A stretch of 64,000 nt of DNA from Oegoconia quadripuncta (GCA_949316235.1 OX438747.1:5518501-5582500); one strand, 5' to 3'; shown: positions 51,101 through 59,914, counted from the first letter of the stretch. The notes: generated by a model not told the origin, from the sequence alone. Program-made: numbers and translations.

Positions 51101-51281
51101 ATTTACTAACTTTTTATTATTGAATCTAATTCATAAAAGGATAAGCACCTAACAATAAGTGTTACAAAAATAGTCTCTCACCATTGCTGGTCTCCGGTCC
51201 AGACATGCTGATAGTTGTGACAGACACGTGCCCCCCCTCCACCTTTACCGCGTCACTCTCACTCGTCATCGCGGTGTCCAT
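30042..51281 (-). CDS. Hr39: nuclear hormone receptor Hr39 (FTZ-F1 beta, NR5B)
   Basis: Sixteen minus-strand coding exons join in phase: 51281-51182, 47893-47778, 45422-45284, 44527-44343, 43359-43194, 41642-41507, 40219-40081, 38211-38072, 36714-36503, 35687-35551, 34605-34525, 33851-33627, 32984-32848, 32393-32278, 31093-30939, 30149-30042 (2292 nt, 763 aa; the fly protein is of similar size). Residues 1-374 are a Ser-rich A/B domain with [14 protein letters not shown] and five psi-K-x-E sites. The DBD is residues 375-444: zinc Cys 376, 379, 393, 396 and 412, 418, 428, 431, P-box ESCKG. The FTZ-F1 box [11 protein letters not shown] follows at about 452-462, then a variable hinge. The LBD runs from about 519 to 763 and ends in the AF-2 helix [10 protein letters not shown]. 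An in-frame TAG lies 6 bases before the chosen ATG. As an NR5 receptor it should bind FTZ-F1-type response elements as a monomer in the nucleus; in flies Hr39 acts in ecdysone timing and female gland development. Introns are loaded with mobile elements. Confidence 0.95.
30397..31030 (-). repeat. tandem array of the 3' part of Hr39 exon 15 with its splice donor
   Basis: Exon 15 ends at 30939 with CAG then GTGAGT. Downstream in intron 15 the block coding for [19 protein letters not shown] plus donor recurs. Donor-adjacent exon ends are at 30850, 30748, 30646 and 30544, with a decayed unit ending near 30454. Spacings are 89, 102, 102, 102 and about 90 bases. The two central units still read [13 protein letters not shown]. 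The 102-bp units equal 34 codons and leave a 150-codon open frame (30849-30397). Units have donors but no obvious acceptor, so they are intron relics, optional exon extensions or decoy donors. Confidence 0.9.
31255..31804. mobile_element. possible TIR element in Hr39 intron 14
   Basis: TTTTTAATACAGTTGC at 31255-31270 has its exact reverse complement at 31789-31804. The outer and inner flanks (GTGCGG... near 31130, CCCGCACGC near 31750) suggest a longer palindromic MITE. Confidence 0.45.
32130..32205 (+). mobile_element. LINE-like 3' tail fragment
   Basis: TTTTTGAGAAATAAAGATTC in intron 14; similar end to the one near 18140. Confidence 0.35.
32683..32765 (-). mobile_element. SINE family C head fragment (minus)
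   Basis: Only the tRNA-like head remains: minus-strand TGGCTCAATGTG (box A) and GGGTTCGATTCCC (box B). In Hr39 intron 13. Confidence 0.65.
34830..35062 (+). mobile_element. SINE family B
   Basis: CGACCGATTGGTGTAGTGGA (box A), GCGGGTTCGAATCCCGCGAG (box B), GATGAATACGAACATTTATT core, GTGTAAGTGTCCGAAATATT tail. In Hr39 intron 10. Confidence 0.85.
35899..36115 (-). mobile_element. SINE family A (minus)
   Basis: Minus-strand head with TTTGGTGTAGG and GGGTTCGAATCC near 36050-36110; CTTAATGTGGAACTAAACGG tail. In Hr39 intron 9. Confidence 0.75.
36503..36714 (-). other. Hr39: Hr39 DNA-binding domain exon
   Basis: One exon encodes both C4 zinc fingers (residues 375-444): [14 protein letters not shown], then the P-box [10 protein letters not shown], then a second finger with CRFDKCL. 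ESCKG and the FTZ-F1 box that starts the next exon identify the NR5 class. The sequence is far more GC-rich than its introns. Confidence 0.95.
37379..37725. mobile_element. ~350-bp palindromic MITE, family H
   Basis: Left end ACCGAATGAGTTTTTTTATC, right end complementary (CTCAAACGGTAT). Inner arms share GGGCATATTAGG and CCTAATATACCC. A second copy is at 41709-42104. Inside Hr39 intron 8. Confidence 0.7.
37757..38000 (+). mobile_element. 5S-associated SINE (body and tail)
   Basis: TTGTTTTCAATTGAAGGCAG body; tail GTGGTGGATTATGGCCCATA and GGACGTGTAAGGCTGTTGAT. It abuts Hr39 exon 8 (3' edge 38072). Confidence 0.65.
38790..38945. mobile_element. tRNA-like SINE head fragments
   Basis: Minus strand GATTGGTGTAGTAGGTAG and GTTGCCAGTTCGAAACC resemble a family B head; a second plus-strand box B-like GGTCCGGGTTCGATTACC follows at about 38920. 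Decayed. Confidence 0.4.
38980..39190 (+). mobile_element. LINE/SINE tail common in Lepidoptera
   Basis: GGTGAAGGAAAACATTGTAA, CATGCCTGAGAAATAAA, CGCATTGGGCCTGCGTGG and GGGCTGATAATG. It shares its last part with the tail of the 5S-associated SINE. Confidence 0.6.
39195..39795 (+). mobile_element. non-LTR retrotransposon 3' end with reverse-transcriptase C-terminus
   Basis: An open frame (from about 39250 to 39690) encodes the end of a LINE ORF2: [27 protein letters not shown], then [14 protein letters not shown] 3' UTR with GCAATAAAC and a TATC-repeat tail follows (to about 39790), and a SINE begins 11 bases later. Truncated at its 5' end. In Hr39 intron 7. Confidence 0.8.
39806..40029 (+). 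mobile_element. SINE family A, 3' truncated
   Basis: TTTGGTGTAGTGGTTAG and GGGTTCGAATCCCGC head, normal core, ending at AGCCTATAGTTGC where a hairpin begins. Confidence 0.8.
40029..40060. repeat. perfect hairpin beside the Hr39 exon 7 donor
   Basis: GCTAGATTAATAT at 40029-40041 pairs exactly with 40048-40060 across a 6-base loop. It starts 15 bases inside intron 7, whose donor is at 40080-40075 on the minus strand. Confidence 0.8.
40372..40565 (+). mobile_element. GC-rich retroelement fragment
   Basis: After a T-run: ACGCGGGGAAATGTGTTATG, CTTACCGCTCGCCTGGGG, ACCCCGCGGCGACC. The GC content contrasts sharply with the intron. It resembles a moth non-LTR 3' region; no intact frame. Confidence 0.45.
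40581..40798 (+). mobile_element. SINE family B
   Basis: CCGATTGGTGTGG head, GCGGGTTCGAATCCCGAGAG box B, GATGAATACGAACATGTATT core, AGTGTCCGAAATATT tail. Confidence 0.8.
40860..41437. mobile_element. ~580-bp palindromic element, family F
   Basis: Starts TAGTCCAGTAAGGATACAC; its two arms repeat AACTTCCTATAATTTTAAAG and the reverse, CTTGAAAATTATAGGAAGTT. A better-preserved copy is at 48171-48794. In Hr39 intron 6. Confidence 0.65.
41709..42104. mobile_element. palindromic MITE, family H, with a small insertion
   Basis: Ends ACCGGATGAG and CTCATCCGGT are exact inverted repeats. Relative to 37379-37725 about 60 extra bases sit near 42010-42070. In Hr39 intron 5. Confidence 0.7.
42105..42300. 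repeat. moth repeat, family G
   Basis: CGTAAAAGGTGACTATGGGA, ACATCTATAGATTTGCACGT and GTCGCGTGTGCATTTCTGTA. Reverse-oriented relatives are near 59180-59390. Confidence 0.5.
42303..42440 (-). mobile_element. LINE 3' tail fragment (minus)
   Basis: Minus strand reads GGTTTGCTGGAAGAGATCTC and ends near ACAATAAAGTG; same class as 21355-21545. Confidence 0.5.
43660..43800 (-). mobile_element. LINE 3' tail fragment (minus)
   Basis: Plus strand ATAAATACACTTTATTACAC and GCGATCTCTTCCAGGCAACC; the reverse complement is a LINE tail with AATAAAG. In Hr39 intron 4. Confidence 0.5.
45675..46056 (+). mobile_element. composite SINE: 5S-like head + unknown segment + family C tail
   Basis: Starts with a 5S-like piece (GGGAAGTTAAGCAACGTCTG near 45695), then about 100 bases shared with 52460-52556 (ATGATAATATGTAAGATGAG), then family C sequence from TTTTAAATGTCCGCC to an A-tail. 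In Hr39 intron 2. Confidence 0.65.
46440..47010. mobile_element. probable retroelement-derived segment with TTTA microsatellite
   Basis: A TTTA run (about 46466-46494) is followed by sequence with AGTACTGTCCCGGAGCGGGC and GAGGATGAGGGTCCCGACC, which resembles moth retroelement DNA read in antisense. No frame is preserved. Confidence 0.35.
47025..47087 (+). repeat. conserved short repeat, copy 2
   Basis: ATAAAAAAATATATAAACGG then AAACCTCCTCCTTTTTTGAA then GACGGTTAAA. Confidence 0.7.
47931..48126 (-). mobile_element. palindromic MITE, family D (inverted)
   Basis: CAGTGTGCGAAGTGCGAG to CACTCCGCCCTCTG, 196 bp. It lies 37 bases upstream of Hr39 exon 2 on the transcribed strand, in intron 1. Confidence 0.85.
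48171..48794. mobile_element. 624-bp palindromic element, family F
   Basis: Exact terminal inverted repeats TAGTCCAGTA and TACTGGACTA. Arms share ATAACTTCCTATAAACTTAA-type sequence and CATTGCGTTGTAGAA. In Hr39 intron 1. Confidence 0.75.
49425..49705 (+). mobile_element. non-LTR retrotransposon 3' end, family L
   Basis: Codes for a LINE C-terminus ([23 protein letters not shown], with one base differences), then a 3' UTR with CATCAGGTGAGATTGTGG and an A-tail. Related copies at 60139-60360 and 60515-60870. In Hr39 intron 1. Confidence 0.75.
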
Positions 51282-51672
51282 CACCTACAGTCACACCATC
51301 ACCACAACTATCGATATTCACAATCGACCTTTTCACTTCACTACACTAGTAAGCACCATTCACAGTCGAGGTTTCAAATAAAATATAATCCAAAAATAGT
51401 TACGTGTTCTAAAATTTTTACAAATTATTTTCTTTCTTCTTCATAATTTCTAAGTAGAAAAATACTTGATTATCTCGCGTTGTTCCTCATATTAATTAAG
51501 GCATCCGTAGGGTTCAGTCTTGCGATGATGGTCCGTAATTGAAATTCTGTGTAGCATTCACATGTTCTTTGTGTATTGAATCCCGCAGATAATTGACTGG
51601 AAGACCAGGGCATCTGCTTTTCCAATGCTCGAAGATCTCTATTTGAATGTGGAATCAGCATCTTGTTTTGTC
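51282..51672 (-). other. Hr39: candidate 5' UTR portion of Hr39 exon 1
   Basis: On the minus strand a pyrimidine-rich tract ends TTTTTGTTTCAG just before 51672, a good acceptor; the interval then runs without interruption to the ATG at 51281. It would be a 391-base untranslated leader, with an in-frame TAG just before the ATG. Prediction only. Confidence 0.45.
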
Positions 51673-51914
51673 CTGAAACAAAAATAAAAAAATTAGACAA
51701 TGAATTATAAATAACAATTATAACACCAAAATATTATCAATTTTAAGTTATTTAAACAACAATTTCATTAAAACAATAATCATTGAAAGACAATTTCATT
51801 TACCTACTAAAAAATTAATAGGTATTATATGGCATGTTAAAATACTACATTTTAAAATACCCACAAATTTAATCTCTTTTAAAACGATAAGATTAAAAAT
51901 TTAAAATAAAAGGT

Positions 51915-52110
51915 GTAGTCGAGACCCGGGGCGTGTTTGTGTACACGTACGCGACGCGTCGCGCGGCCTTGCGAGTCCGGCCAGTGTTGCGCGATAACAG
52001 CGAGCATTATCGATAGAGCGACTCGACACTCGACGGGCGACCTCCGTGTCATTGGCATTTTGTTTACAACGGCGAGGGCGAGGCGCGGACGCGATAACAT
52101 ACTGCGTCAG
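51915..52110 (-). promoter_or_regulatory. CpG-rich candidate promoter / first exon of Hr39
   Basis: A GC- and CpG-rich block (ACGTACGCGACGCGTCGCGC, CGACTCGACACTCGACGGGC) in otherwise AT-rich DNA, about 250 bases upstream of the proposed 5' UTR exon, with a DRE inside. A second CpG-rich block is at about 52340-52440. Confidence 0.5.
52008..52015. promoter_or_regulatory. DRE core (DREF-type site)
   Basis: TATCGATA, the palindromic core known from insect housekeeping-type promoters, in the CpG-rich block. Confidence 0.5.
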
Positions 52111-52459
52111 AGGCTAAACTTATTGAATGAATTGCCGTTTTCGATTAAGCATTCTTTTCAATTAATTTTATTATAAAGTATTGTTCCAATTTGAATTAGT
52201 CGTCAAGTAAACTAATTTCATACAAAGTATTTTTTGTGTTTATCGCCGATAGGTACAATAAGCTGGGGGTTTTATATTTTCTTATTAAGTTTTTATCGAC
52301 AAATCATCATCAGTCACTAGCACTAGCTAGTAAGATGGGGAAGTGGGGGGAGTCGCGCGGCCTTCACGGAGCCGGTTGTAGAGACCGGCCCCGCGAGCAT
52401 TTCGCCTTTCGCGCGCTGGACTGGTCCGCCGCTCCCAATTCAATATGAGTACCTTCGCT

Positions 52460-52783
52460 CTGCCTCAGTCGCCGCAGCACACATGATAATATGTAAGATG
52501 AGTTCAATTTTCTTCCCAATGTAACGTGCAATGAAAACTGGATTTATAAACATTTTATATGCATTTTAAATGTCCGCCTGGCTAGCTACCACCATCTTAT
52601 CTAGATCTGCCGCCAAGCAGCAAGGTTAATAGCATTGTTGTGTTCCGGTTATCAGAGATAAGATAGCCAGTCCCCCAAATGTGTTGGGGTTTCCGGGTCA
52701 GTACGCTTCAACCTCATCTTCACTTAACATCAGATGTAATTGAGGTCAAGTACCTACCAACGCGTTGTGCATAATAAAAAAAA
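52460..52783 (+). mobile_element. composite SINE, second copy
   Basis: CTCAGTCGCCGCAGCACACA and the following 95 bases match 45732-45836; then the same junction into family C (TTTTAAATGTCCGCCTGG) and an A-rich end. Confidence 0.7.
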
Positions 52784-55190
52784 CACATTTGTATATTTTA
52801 AGAAAAGGGTACATTTTAACATTTCGTTAATTTGCCCGAAAGCAAGACATAATGAACGAATTTTATTACTCGCTGGCTATTTAAAGTAATGCCTACACAA
52901 TCCGAGGACACTAAACAACAAAACGAAATTATAAAAAGAAACATTGCTCGATTATTAAACGAGTAGGTAGGTAGGTATAAAGGATAGATATAAAACCAGT
53001 CTGAAGCGTCTGGCAAACCAATTAGCGTCCAATAGAGTCCCTTGGCCCCCAGACATTTCTCGGTTATCGCTATCAGTCAGCCAGACAGACAGCAGTCTCC
53101 TTGGCAACGCAATTAATTGCCAATTACACAATGCACAGCTTACACTATGAGTGGTTGCATTGGCTGGAACGACAGTGCGATTGGAAATTCATATTGTTAC
53201 ATTAATAGGAAGCTATATCTTGTTCTATGATTTTATTGGTAAACTAAGAAATTAATCCAAAAAGTATATTACGATCGCCATCTAATACTCATAGGGTCAT
53301 GTCCTGACCTGAGGTAGCGTCTCTAACTGACATCTATCTTGTTCTATAATTAAATTGAGTTATTGCTATCATATATCTCTAGTTCTCTCTTTTCAGATTT
53401 AATAAACGCGTAAGAGAGGGACAGCCACAACTTTTGTGCCCTAATAAAAGGAGTTCGTCCGCACGCAAGATGGCGTCATCGTGGCCTAGACAAGGCCGAG
53501 CGGTCATTTATACCATACGTCAGACGAGCTGCTTTGTCTGCTTCGTGCTTATGGATTTATCTACACGTCGACGCAACGAAACGTGGAACTTCATTATTCT
53601 GCTTATTAGTCATTTTAAATTAGTTTTTCCCTGTTTATTTTTATTATCTATATACCTTACATTTCAAATTGAAGTAGATGATTCAGCTTCAATAAAAAAC
53701 TACATTATAGGGTGATGGACAACCGATGTTCAAAGTCCGTAAAACATACGGAACTGTATTATGAAAGGCAAAACTGAAATCCTAATTTGACTCCAAAGTG
53801 ATTGGGCAAGAATTCGTTTATTGTGTCACTATAGATAACAAGACAGAGATAATGATAAAATACTTTGACAGAAATAGCCAGCCAGCCACTTATCGTCGTT
53901 GTGCCAACACTTATTGCTCAACTTGACGATTGCTACGAGTATAGTTGCTGGAACACTCAAGGAAAATTTGTCCTTACCATGTTCAATGATCGTTATTCAA
54001 AAGCTGGGGCAAGCGATGTGATGTCCTTGCTTTGTTGTTTTAAGTCATCGATAAACGTAGACGAGTCGTCGACCGATAATTATCTTAAGGTCATAACATT
54101 ATCTTTGTGACGTAAATATCGTACCACGCTCCTATTGCGATAATTACTATATCAAACCCGGAGACAGGTAGGTACGAGTATATAATTTCTACACTCAAAA
54201 CACCTCAATCGCATTATAAGGTCCATATAAGGCATGTGTGGTTTACTTTATCTTCAAGCCTTTGAACTTTGGATCCCATATTGATATTTCTGATAAATTG
54301 ATTTCTATTTAAAATGTTGATAACAATAAAATATCAAAACAAGCCAAAGAAATTAATGAGTTGTAAGCAAAACCGCGGGTAACCTGCCGTTTCAGTCGCT
54401 AATCTCCATGTCCTTGACCCCGATGACTCTAGAGGAGTCCTAGAGTACAACGCACTCTGTCACCCACGCCGCAACTAAAATAGACGAGGTGAACACTCTC
54501 AAGTTTACTGCAGCGATACCATCAACTTAGAAACAAAGAAACTTCACGCGACACCTGATAGAAACCATCATTCTAAGAAACAGTATAAAGTAATGTAGTG
54601 TACGAGTTATACTATGCTAACACAATTAATTATTGCGACAGGTAAAAGCCTTAATTCTATAAAAAACAGCTCGCTATTTTCGAACACAAAAGTACGACCG
54701 AAAAGGAAACCAAAAGAAAAACGCCAGAAAGTTAAACAAAGGTGAAAACCTCCCAATATCGCACAAAAATATTTGACGCAAAAGCTACAAAACTATACGA
54801 ACGAGTCTACGCTGAAAACTATATAAACATCGTCCATTTCCAGAGGGTATTGTCAGGCTAATGATTTATTACAACACCATAATCTAAAATCTAAATTAAA
54901 CGAGGTGTGACTGCGAGGTTGTAAACTTAGTCATAGAAGAAAGTACTTACAAGAGAGGTGAACGGCTTAGCTTACTGTAAGTTCTATCTCAGAGTGGTTT
55001 CATCTTTGTAGCAATCAATAAAGCAGCTCAATCGTTAACAATACTGTTGATGAAACTATTTTATAATAAAACCCTGCTTCATTTACGATTTTAAGCGAAA
55101 AACTAGAAGCATAATATTTAACAAGGTGAATTAAATTGTCTTGGAATTACATACTGGAGTTAACAAATATGCGATTTTACACATTTGAAA
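52784..55190. other. intergenic DNA, nothing recognised
   Basis: AT-rich, no clear repeat copies or coding exons seen. Open frames at 53434-53715 and 53865-54110 have no recognisable domain. Confidence 0.5.
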
Positions 55191-55757
55191 CTTTCGTGGC
55201 GCAGTCGCATTCGTTTCGATTAGCGAAGTTAAACAATGTTTGGCGCGGTCAGTCATTGGATGGGTGACCTCTAGTGACACTTTAATACAAGTGTTTTCGT
55301 GCTTCCAAAGGCACGTTAAATAGTCGGTCCCAGTTGTTTTCAATTGAAGGCAGTCATTAACCTACAGGGGCAGCTTAAAAACACTGACTGTAAGGTGATA
55401 CTAGTCTGGCACAAATCGTCCAATTGACGACCGATTGGTGTAGTGGATAGTGACCCTATCAGCGAAACCAACGGTTGCGGGTTCGAATCCCGCGACGGGT
55501 AAATGTTTGTGTGATGAATGCGAACATTTATTCCCGAGTCTTGGATGTTTATATAAATATTTATGTATGTTTATCCGTTATCTAGTATCCATAGCACAAG
55601 CTTTGTTTAGTTTGGGACTAGATGATTGGTGTAAGTGTCCGAAACATTTATTATTATTATTATTATAATCCGCATTGGGCCCGCATGATAGATTATGGAT
55701 CATACCCTCTCCCAATGAGAGGAGGCTGTGCCCTAACAGTATAAGGCTGTTGATGAT
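55191..55757 (+). mobile_element. 5S rRNA-derived SINE with nested family B SINE
   Basis: The head (55191-55270) is 5S rRNA-like: CGAAGTTAAACAATGTTTGG, CGCGGTCAGT, TTGGATGGGTGACC. The body has TTGTTTTCAATTGAAGGCAG. A family B SINE (55425-55665) interrupts it, and the tail resumes at CCGCATTGGGCCCGCATGAT and ends AAGGCTGTTGATGATA. Confidence 0.75.
55425..55665 (+). mobile_element. SINE family B, nested
   Basis: Head CGACCGATTGGTGTAGTGGA with box B GCGGGTTCGAATCCCGCGAC; close to the copy at 34830. Ends in ATT repeats. Confidence 0.85.
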
Positions 55758-56036
55758 ACATTTGAAACAAACGTATATATAAAAACATAAATATTATCAA
55801 TAACAGTATCTACTCGTTATTAATTAAAAGTTTCATCTTGTTTTTATCAGTCACAGGTCCAGACGACAGCTGAGCAAACGGCATGGGTAAATAAAATAAT
55901 GAATTCGAGGTGAAACTACCAAAATCGCGTCTTATTTGGCAAATTATGGCAAGGAAACGGTTATAAGATAAAAACGACATTTATTTCTTTGTGGTAGCGC
56001 AAATACTAAATTACATACTAAGCGCAAATACTAAGT

Positions 56037-56297
56037 GACGACCTGTTTGGTGTAGTGGTTAGAAGCTCTGCTGCTATACCAAATGTTCGCGGGTTCGAAT
56101 CCCGCTAGGGGCATATGTTTGTATGAAGATTACAGACACGTGTCGCCGAGTTATGGATGCTTTTCATTTATATACGTATTTATTTACAAAAAAATATGTA
56201 TTTGTGTGTTTATCAACCATCTGGTATCTATAATACAAGCCTAGTTGCTTAGTGTGGAACAACATGGCGCTGTGTGTATGTGCAAAGAATTTACTTA
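56037..56297 (+). mobile_element. SINE family A
   Basis: GACGACCTGTTTGGTGTAGT, GCGGGTTCGAATCCCGCTAG, GGAACAACATGGCGCTGTGT tail. Confidence 0.85.
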
Positions 56298-56399
56298 CTT
56301 ACTTACATATTTTGACGATAAAACATATTTAGGACTAATCTCTGAACTAAGATTTGCTAAGACTGAAATCGCATTGGCTAGTCATTTTTGTCGCGGAAA

Positions 56400-56590
56400 C
56401 AATAATCGTTAGAACAAACTGGTTTTGGAGGGAAGACATTAGGCAAATGGAGGGTTGTATGGACGACATTCAGCTAGAGGGAGCTACTGGTTGAATAAAG
56501 CCGAAGATCGGGCTCTGTGGCATTTTGGAAGAGGAATCGATGGATTAGCGTGGGCTCATAACCATCAGGACACAAAATTTCACCACTCGC
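56400..56590 (+). mobile_element. possible LINE coding remnant
   Basis: A short frame reading DRALWHFGRGIDGLAWAH is faintly like a LINE ORF2 C-terminal region. Weak evidence. Confidence 0.2.
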
Positions 56591-57206
56591 ATGATTCCAA
56601 ATTAATATTTAATACAACTCTTTCTTAAAATTAGAAATTTAATATAATAATAAATTAAAAGTATCGATGTTCGATAAATGCAATAGCGTCACGCACTAAT
56701 TATTGTTCTACATGAATTTATTTATCCATAAAAAAACGGATGTTTAATTATACACAATAATATTGTCTATGTAAATACCTACAATTCATTGTTAAATTGA
56801 AATTAAGTCCTTTAAAACCAACTCAGACTCTAGACTAGTCTAGACTAATTGCATTATCGGCCGTATTAGATGTGGTATTAGACAACGGTATAGTTGTACT
56901 GTCTTCACAAACGCTCCTATTCGGCATTACTGACATTAAATTATTATTATTACTATAATTACTATTATTTTTTTATATAGGTTCTATTTACCTGAAATAG
57001 AGACGTTTTATTATTTATTTAAGACCTATACATATATTTAAATTTTTACTTAACCTTTTAGATCTAGCAAATCTTACATCAATATCTTTAGCAAATCGTA
57101 GTTTTATGATAATTCTTATGTAACTACCTACTTAATATTATTTATTTTATGTATGACACTAAGACAAACTAATTGGTATCTCAATTTTTTTATAATATAA
57201 AAATAG

Positions 57207-57449
57207 TAATAAATAAATATGTTTGCACATACGCCAACGCCATCTAGTTCCATACTAGACTTGTATTATGTATACCGGATGATTGACACACAAATACATT
57301 TTTTTTGTAAATAAATACAAATATCCATAACTCGAGTACACATGTCCGTATTGATCATACAAAGATATGCCCCTAACGGGATTCGAACCTGCGACCTTTT
57401 AGGCATAGCAGTCAGGGGTTTCTAGCTACTACACCAAACTCGTCGTCAG
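57207..57449 (-). mobile_element. SINE family A (minus)
   Basis: Minus-strand GACGAGTTTGGTGTAGTAGC head, GCAGGTTCGAATCCCGTTAG box B, TATGGAACTAGATGGCGTTG tail. Confidence 0.8.
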
Positions 57450-58219
57450 AATTAATATTGGACGGATAATAAAAACCAATACACTATTAAAATTATAACC
57501 GTTCTCTTGCTTCGACGTAGTCGGGTAATCGTTACAAATTGACTAGCCTATTATAGATGCTAACTAGGCACACATATTATATGAGAGAAGGCAAGTTGCC
57601 TAGCCAACCCTAGGTGTTCCATAAACAAGGCAGCTATGACAAGTGATCTATTGCCAGTTGTTAGCTAACGAGCTTGTAGTAGAAACTTGCACGCTGATTG
57701 TTATTTAGTAGAACTATAGTGATTGTATTTATGTGTCACCCCACTAAGCATTACAATCAGTTTTTAACCGTCGACGCAAACAGGGGTGTTTTAAGCTTAA
57801 AGCCTATGTCTATATGTGGCATTGTACGTTATAACGGCTAACCAGATTTGAAAATTGTTTCAAAAGCTGGTGTTGTCGCGATGTACAGCAGTTATTGACA
57901 TATTTAACATTTAACAGTTTTAATTTTGTTTAGATAGATGATTTAAATAATTTTCTCTCAAGGCTTTAAATTTTTTTAAATTTTCCATGAAATATAATAT
58001 GATTTATTTGCTTTTGAATATAGGTACATTACATTAGATGTTATTACAATAAGATAATTTAGTCATTACAATGACGTGAATGAATTGAACAATATTAAAG
58101 TTTCATAGAATGAAAATCACAATGCATACCATTTTATTAATCGCTTTTGTACTAAAAGATTTTTTCGGAATTCTCTGATTAAAGAATATAGTGCCATAGA
58201 TGGTACCATGACTTTGTTT

Positions 58220-58620
58220 TATTTACAGATGTATGGATCGGGGTGTTGGGTCATGATCATGAAGAACACGGATGAAAGAAAATTCAAATAAGGAATTAAT
58301 ATGCAAGAGGGAGTTTAAAAATGGCACACGTGACAGAAAAGTTGATAGCAGTTCGCTTGACTTGGTATGGACATGTTATGAGGAGGGATGGAACGCATGT
58401 TGCTAAGAGAGTGATAAATATGAATGTCGATGGATGGAAAGAAAGACCACGGAAAGCGGAAGCGATTTGTGTAAAAGACGATATAAACGACCAGGGAGTG
58501 AATGGTAAGGTAACGGCTGACAGAGGAGAATGAAAGAAAAAGATGAAATAACTTGAAAACAGCGCAAGAAAATGATGGACCATAGAGAGGTGTAAATTAC
58601 CCTGCTTATCGCCACAAATC
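58220..58620 (+). mobile_element. RTE-like LINE C-terminal remnant
   Basis: The 58321-58533 frame reads VRLTWYGHVMRRDGTHVAKR and ends GVNGKVTADRGE, followed out of frame by a KKK-rich end: the typical C-terminus of RTE-type ORF2 (R-x-x-W-x-GHVxRR ... MTxDRxEW). Frameshifted and inactive. Confidence 0.7.
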
Positions 58621-59098
58621 AGCCTTTGATATTTACCTAGACCTCAAGTTTTCTTTATCATATTTTGTAATAGGTAGAGTCAGACAAAAGCTTAGAAATC
58701 TTCATTCGTCGAAACATGTAGGTATTCACTTTTGCAACCGTAACTAGCAAAGAGGTCAAACAGACATACAGTCAGGTAAATTATCCGTTTAATATTAGCA
58801 GTTAGCTAATGGGACAGCAATGTTGTCGGCAGGAATAAACGCAGTAAATGTTGAACACCTTGGGTCGGTGGCCGCAAGAGGCTAATTGAGCTGTGGCATG
58901 CCGGAGGTTTATTTCTTGCATACCTCAGTTATTGTACCTTGGCTGCACAAGATGAGAAGATAAAATGTTTATCGTTTACAAAACTCGGATAACCGCAAAC
59001 ACGAAAGAAATTAACAGAGAGATAGGTATTAAAAAAATATTAACGAAAGAGAACTCAACTGATTATAGGTATTTAAATATGGATTTGGATATCTTTGC

Positions 59099-59390
59099 AT
59101 GCAATACAAGAGAAATTCATACATAACATACATGCATTATGTCACGACCATTATCTCAAACAGAGATATCACAAACACTATACTAAACAATATCCACGGT
59201 TTACCTTACGAAATATATAGAAATGCACACGTGACAGGAGGTGAGCCCATCGCCTTAGAAATGTGCAAGTCTATGTCTAGATGTTTTTTGATGGAAAGTC
59301 CCCTTGTCGCCTTTTACAACACGCACGGGAAGAGACAGGTATGCGGTTCTTATCTTTTTACGTGCCGAAACTACACAGAACAATAAAAAA
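59099..59390. repeat. moth repeat, family G
   Basis: AAATGCACACGTGACAGGAG, TGAGCCCATCGCC, GTGCAAGTCTATGTCTAG and GTGCCGAAACTACACAG; best copy of this repeat in the window. Confidence 0.55.
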
Positions 59391-59442
59391 AAAAATACGC
59401 CCCGAATACAGAACCTCCTCCTTTTTTGAAGTCGTTTAATAA
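59381..59442 (+). repeat. conserved short repeat, copy 3
   Basis: A-run, then GAACCTCCTCCTTTTTTGAA and GTCGTTTAA. It directly abuts the family G repeat. Confidence 0.7.
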
Positions 59443-59770
59443 AAAGAAATTAAAGATTGATGTAGCAGACAGTGACTTCCCAATGTTGAATTGAATAAAA
59501 ATTTTGCATACCCATGGGCCAGCCATGAAATGCAATATTATAATGTCATTAAGCTGGTAGATGGCCATAGAAACTGTAATAATACAATGCAACCCCATCA
59601 AGTTTGGGTTTCCTTGATTTGTCTTGATAAGTAGTCTGATTGAAGATGGTCTACAGGGTCTGATGGAGCCGAAATTTGTAGGAACTAGGCATAGCAATAG
59701 TAATCGAGTTTGCGCAAAAAAAAAACTGTTTGATAGAAATAAGATCAGCGATTTAGACGATATTTGCCGT

Positions 59771-59914
59771 GTACCCCTGTAACATGACATCGATGTCGCG
59801 TGTGACGTGTCGGATTGAGAGTGGGACACTTGTATATTTCGTCCAAGCGAATGAGCAGCAAGACAAATATTATCTCGCGCGATATAAAGTTTATCGCATC
59901 TGTCATGCTACTAG
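59771..59914. mobile_element. ~140-bp MITE, family E, uninterrupted copy
   Basis: GTAACATGACATCGATG to CTGTCATGCTACTAG, with ATTATCTCGCGCGA inside. Shows the state of 15251-15389 before the Harbinger-like insertion. Confidence 0.7.

Noticed and set aside
51470..51700. 76-codon frame upstream of Hr39 as an N-terminal extension
   Set aside because: An in-frame TAG lies just before the ATG at 51281, so it cannot extend the protein in one exon. Better explained as 5' UTR.
55191..55275. Possible functional 5S rRNA gene
   Set aside because: Many departures from 5S, truncated 3' end and direct fusion to a SINE body.
59371..59829. 152-codon minus-strand frame
   Set aside because: Crosses a short conserved repeat and a MITE; no domain and biased low-complexity content.
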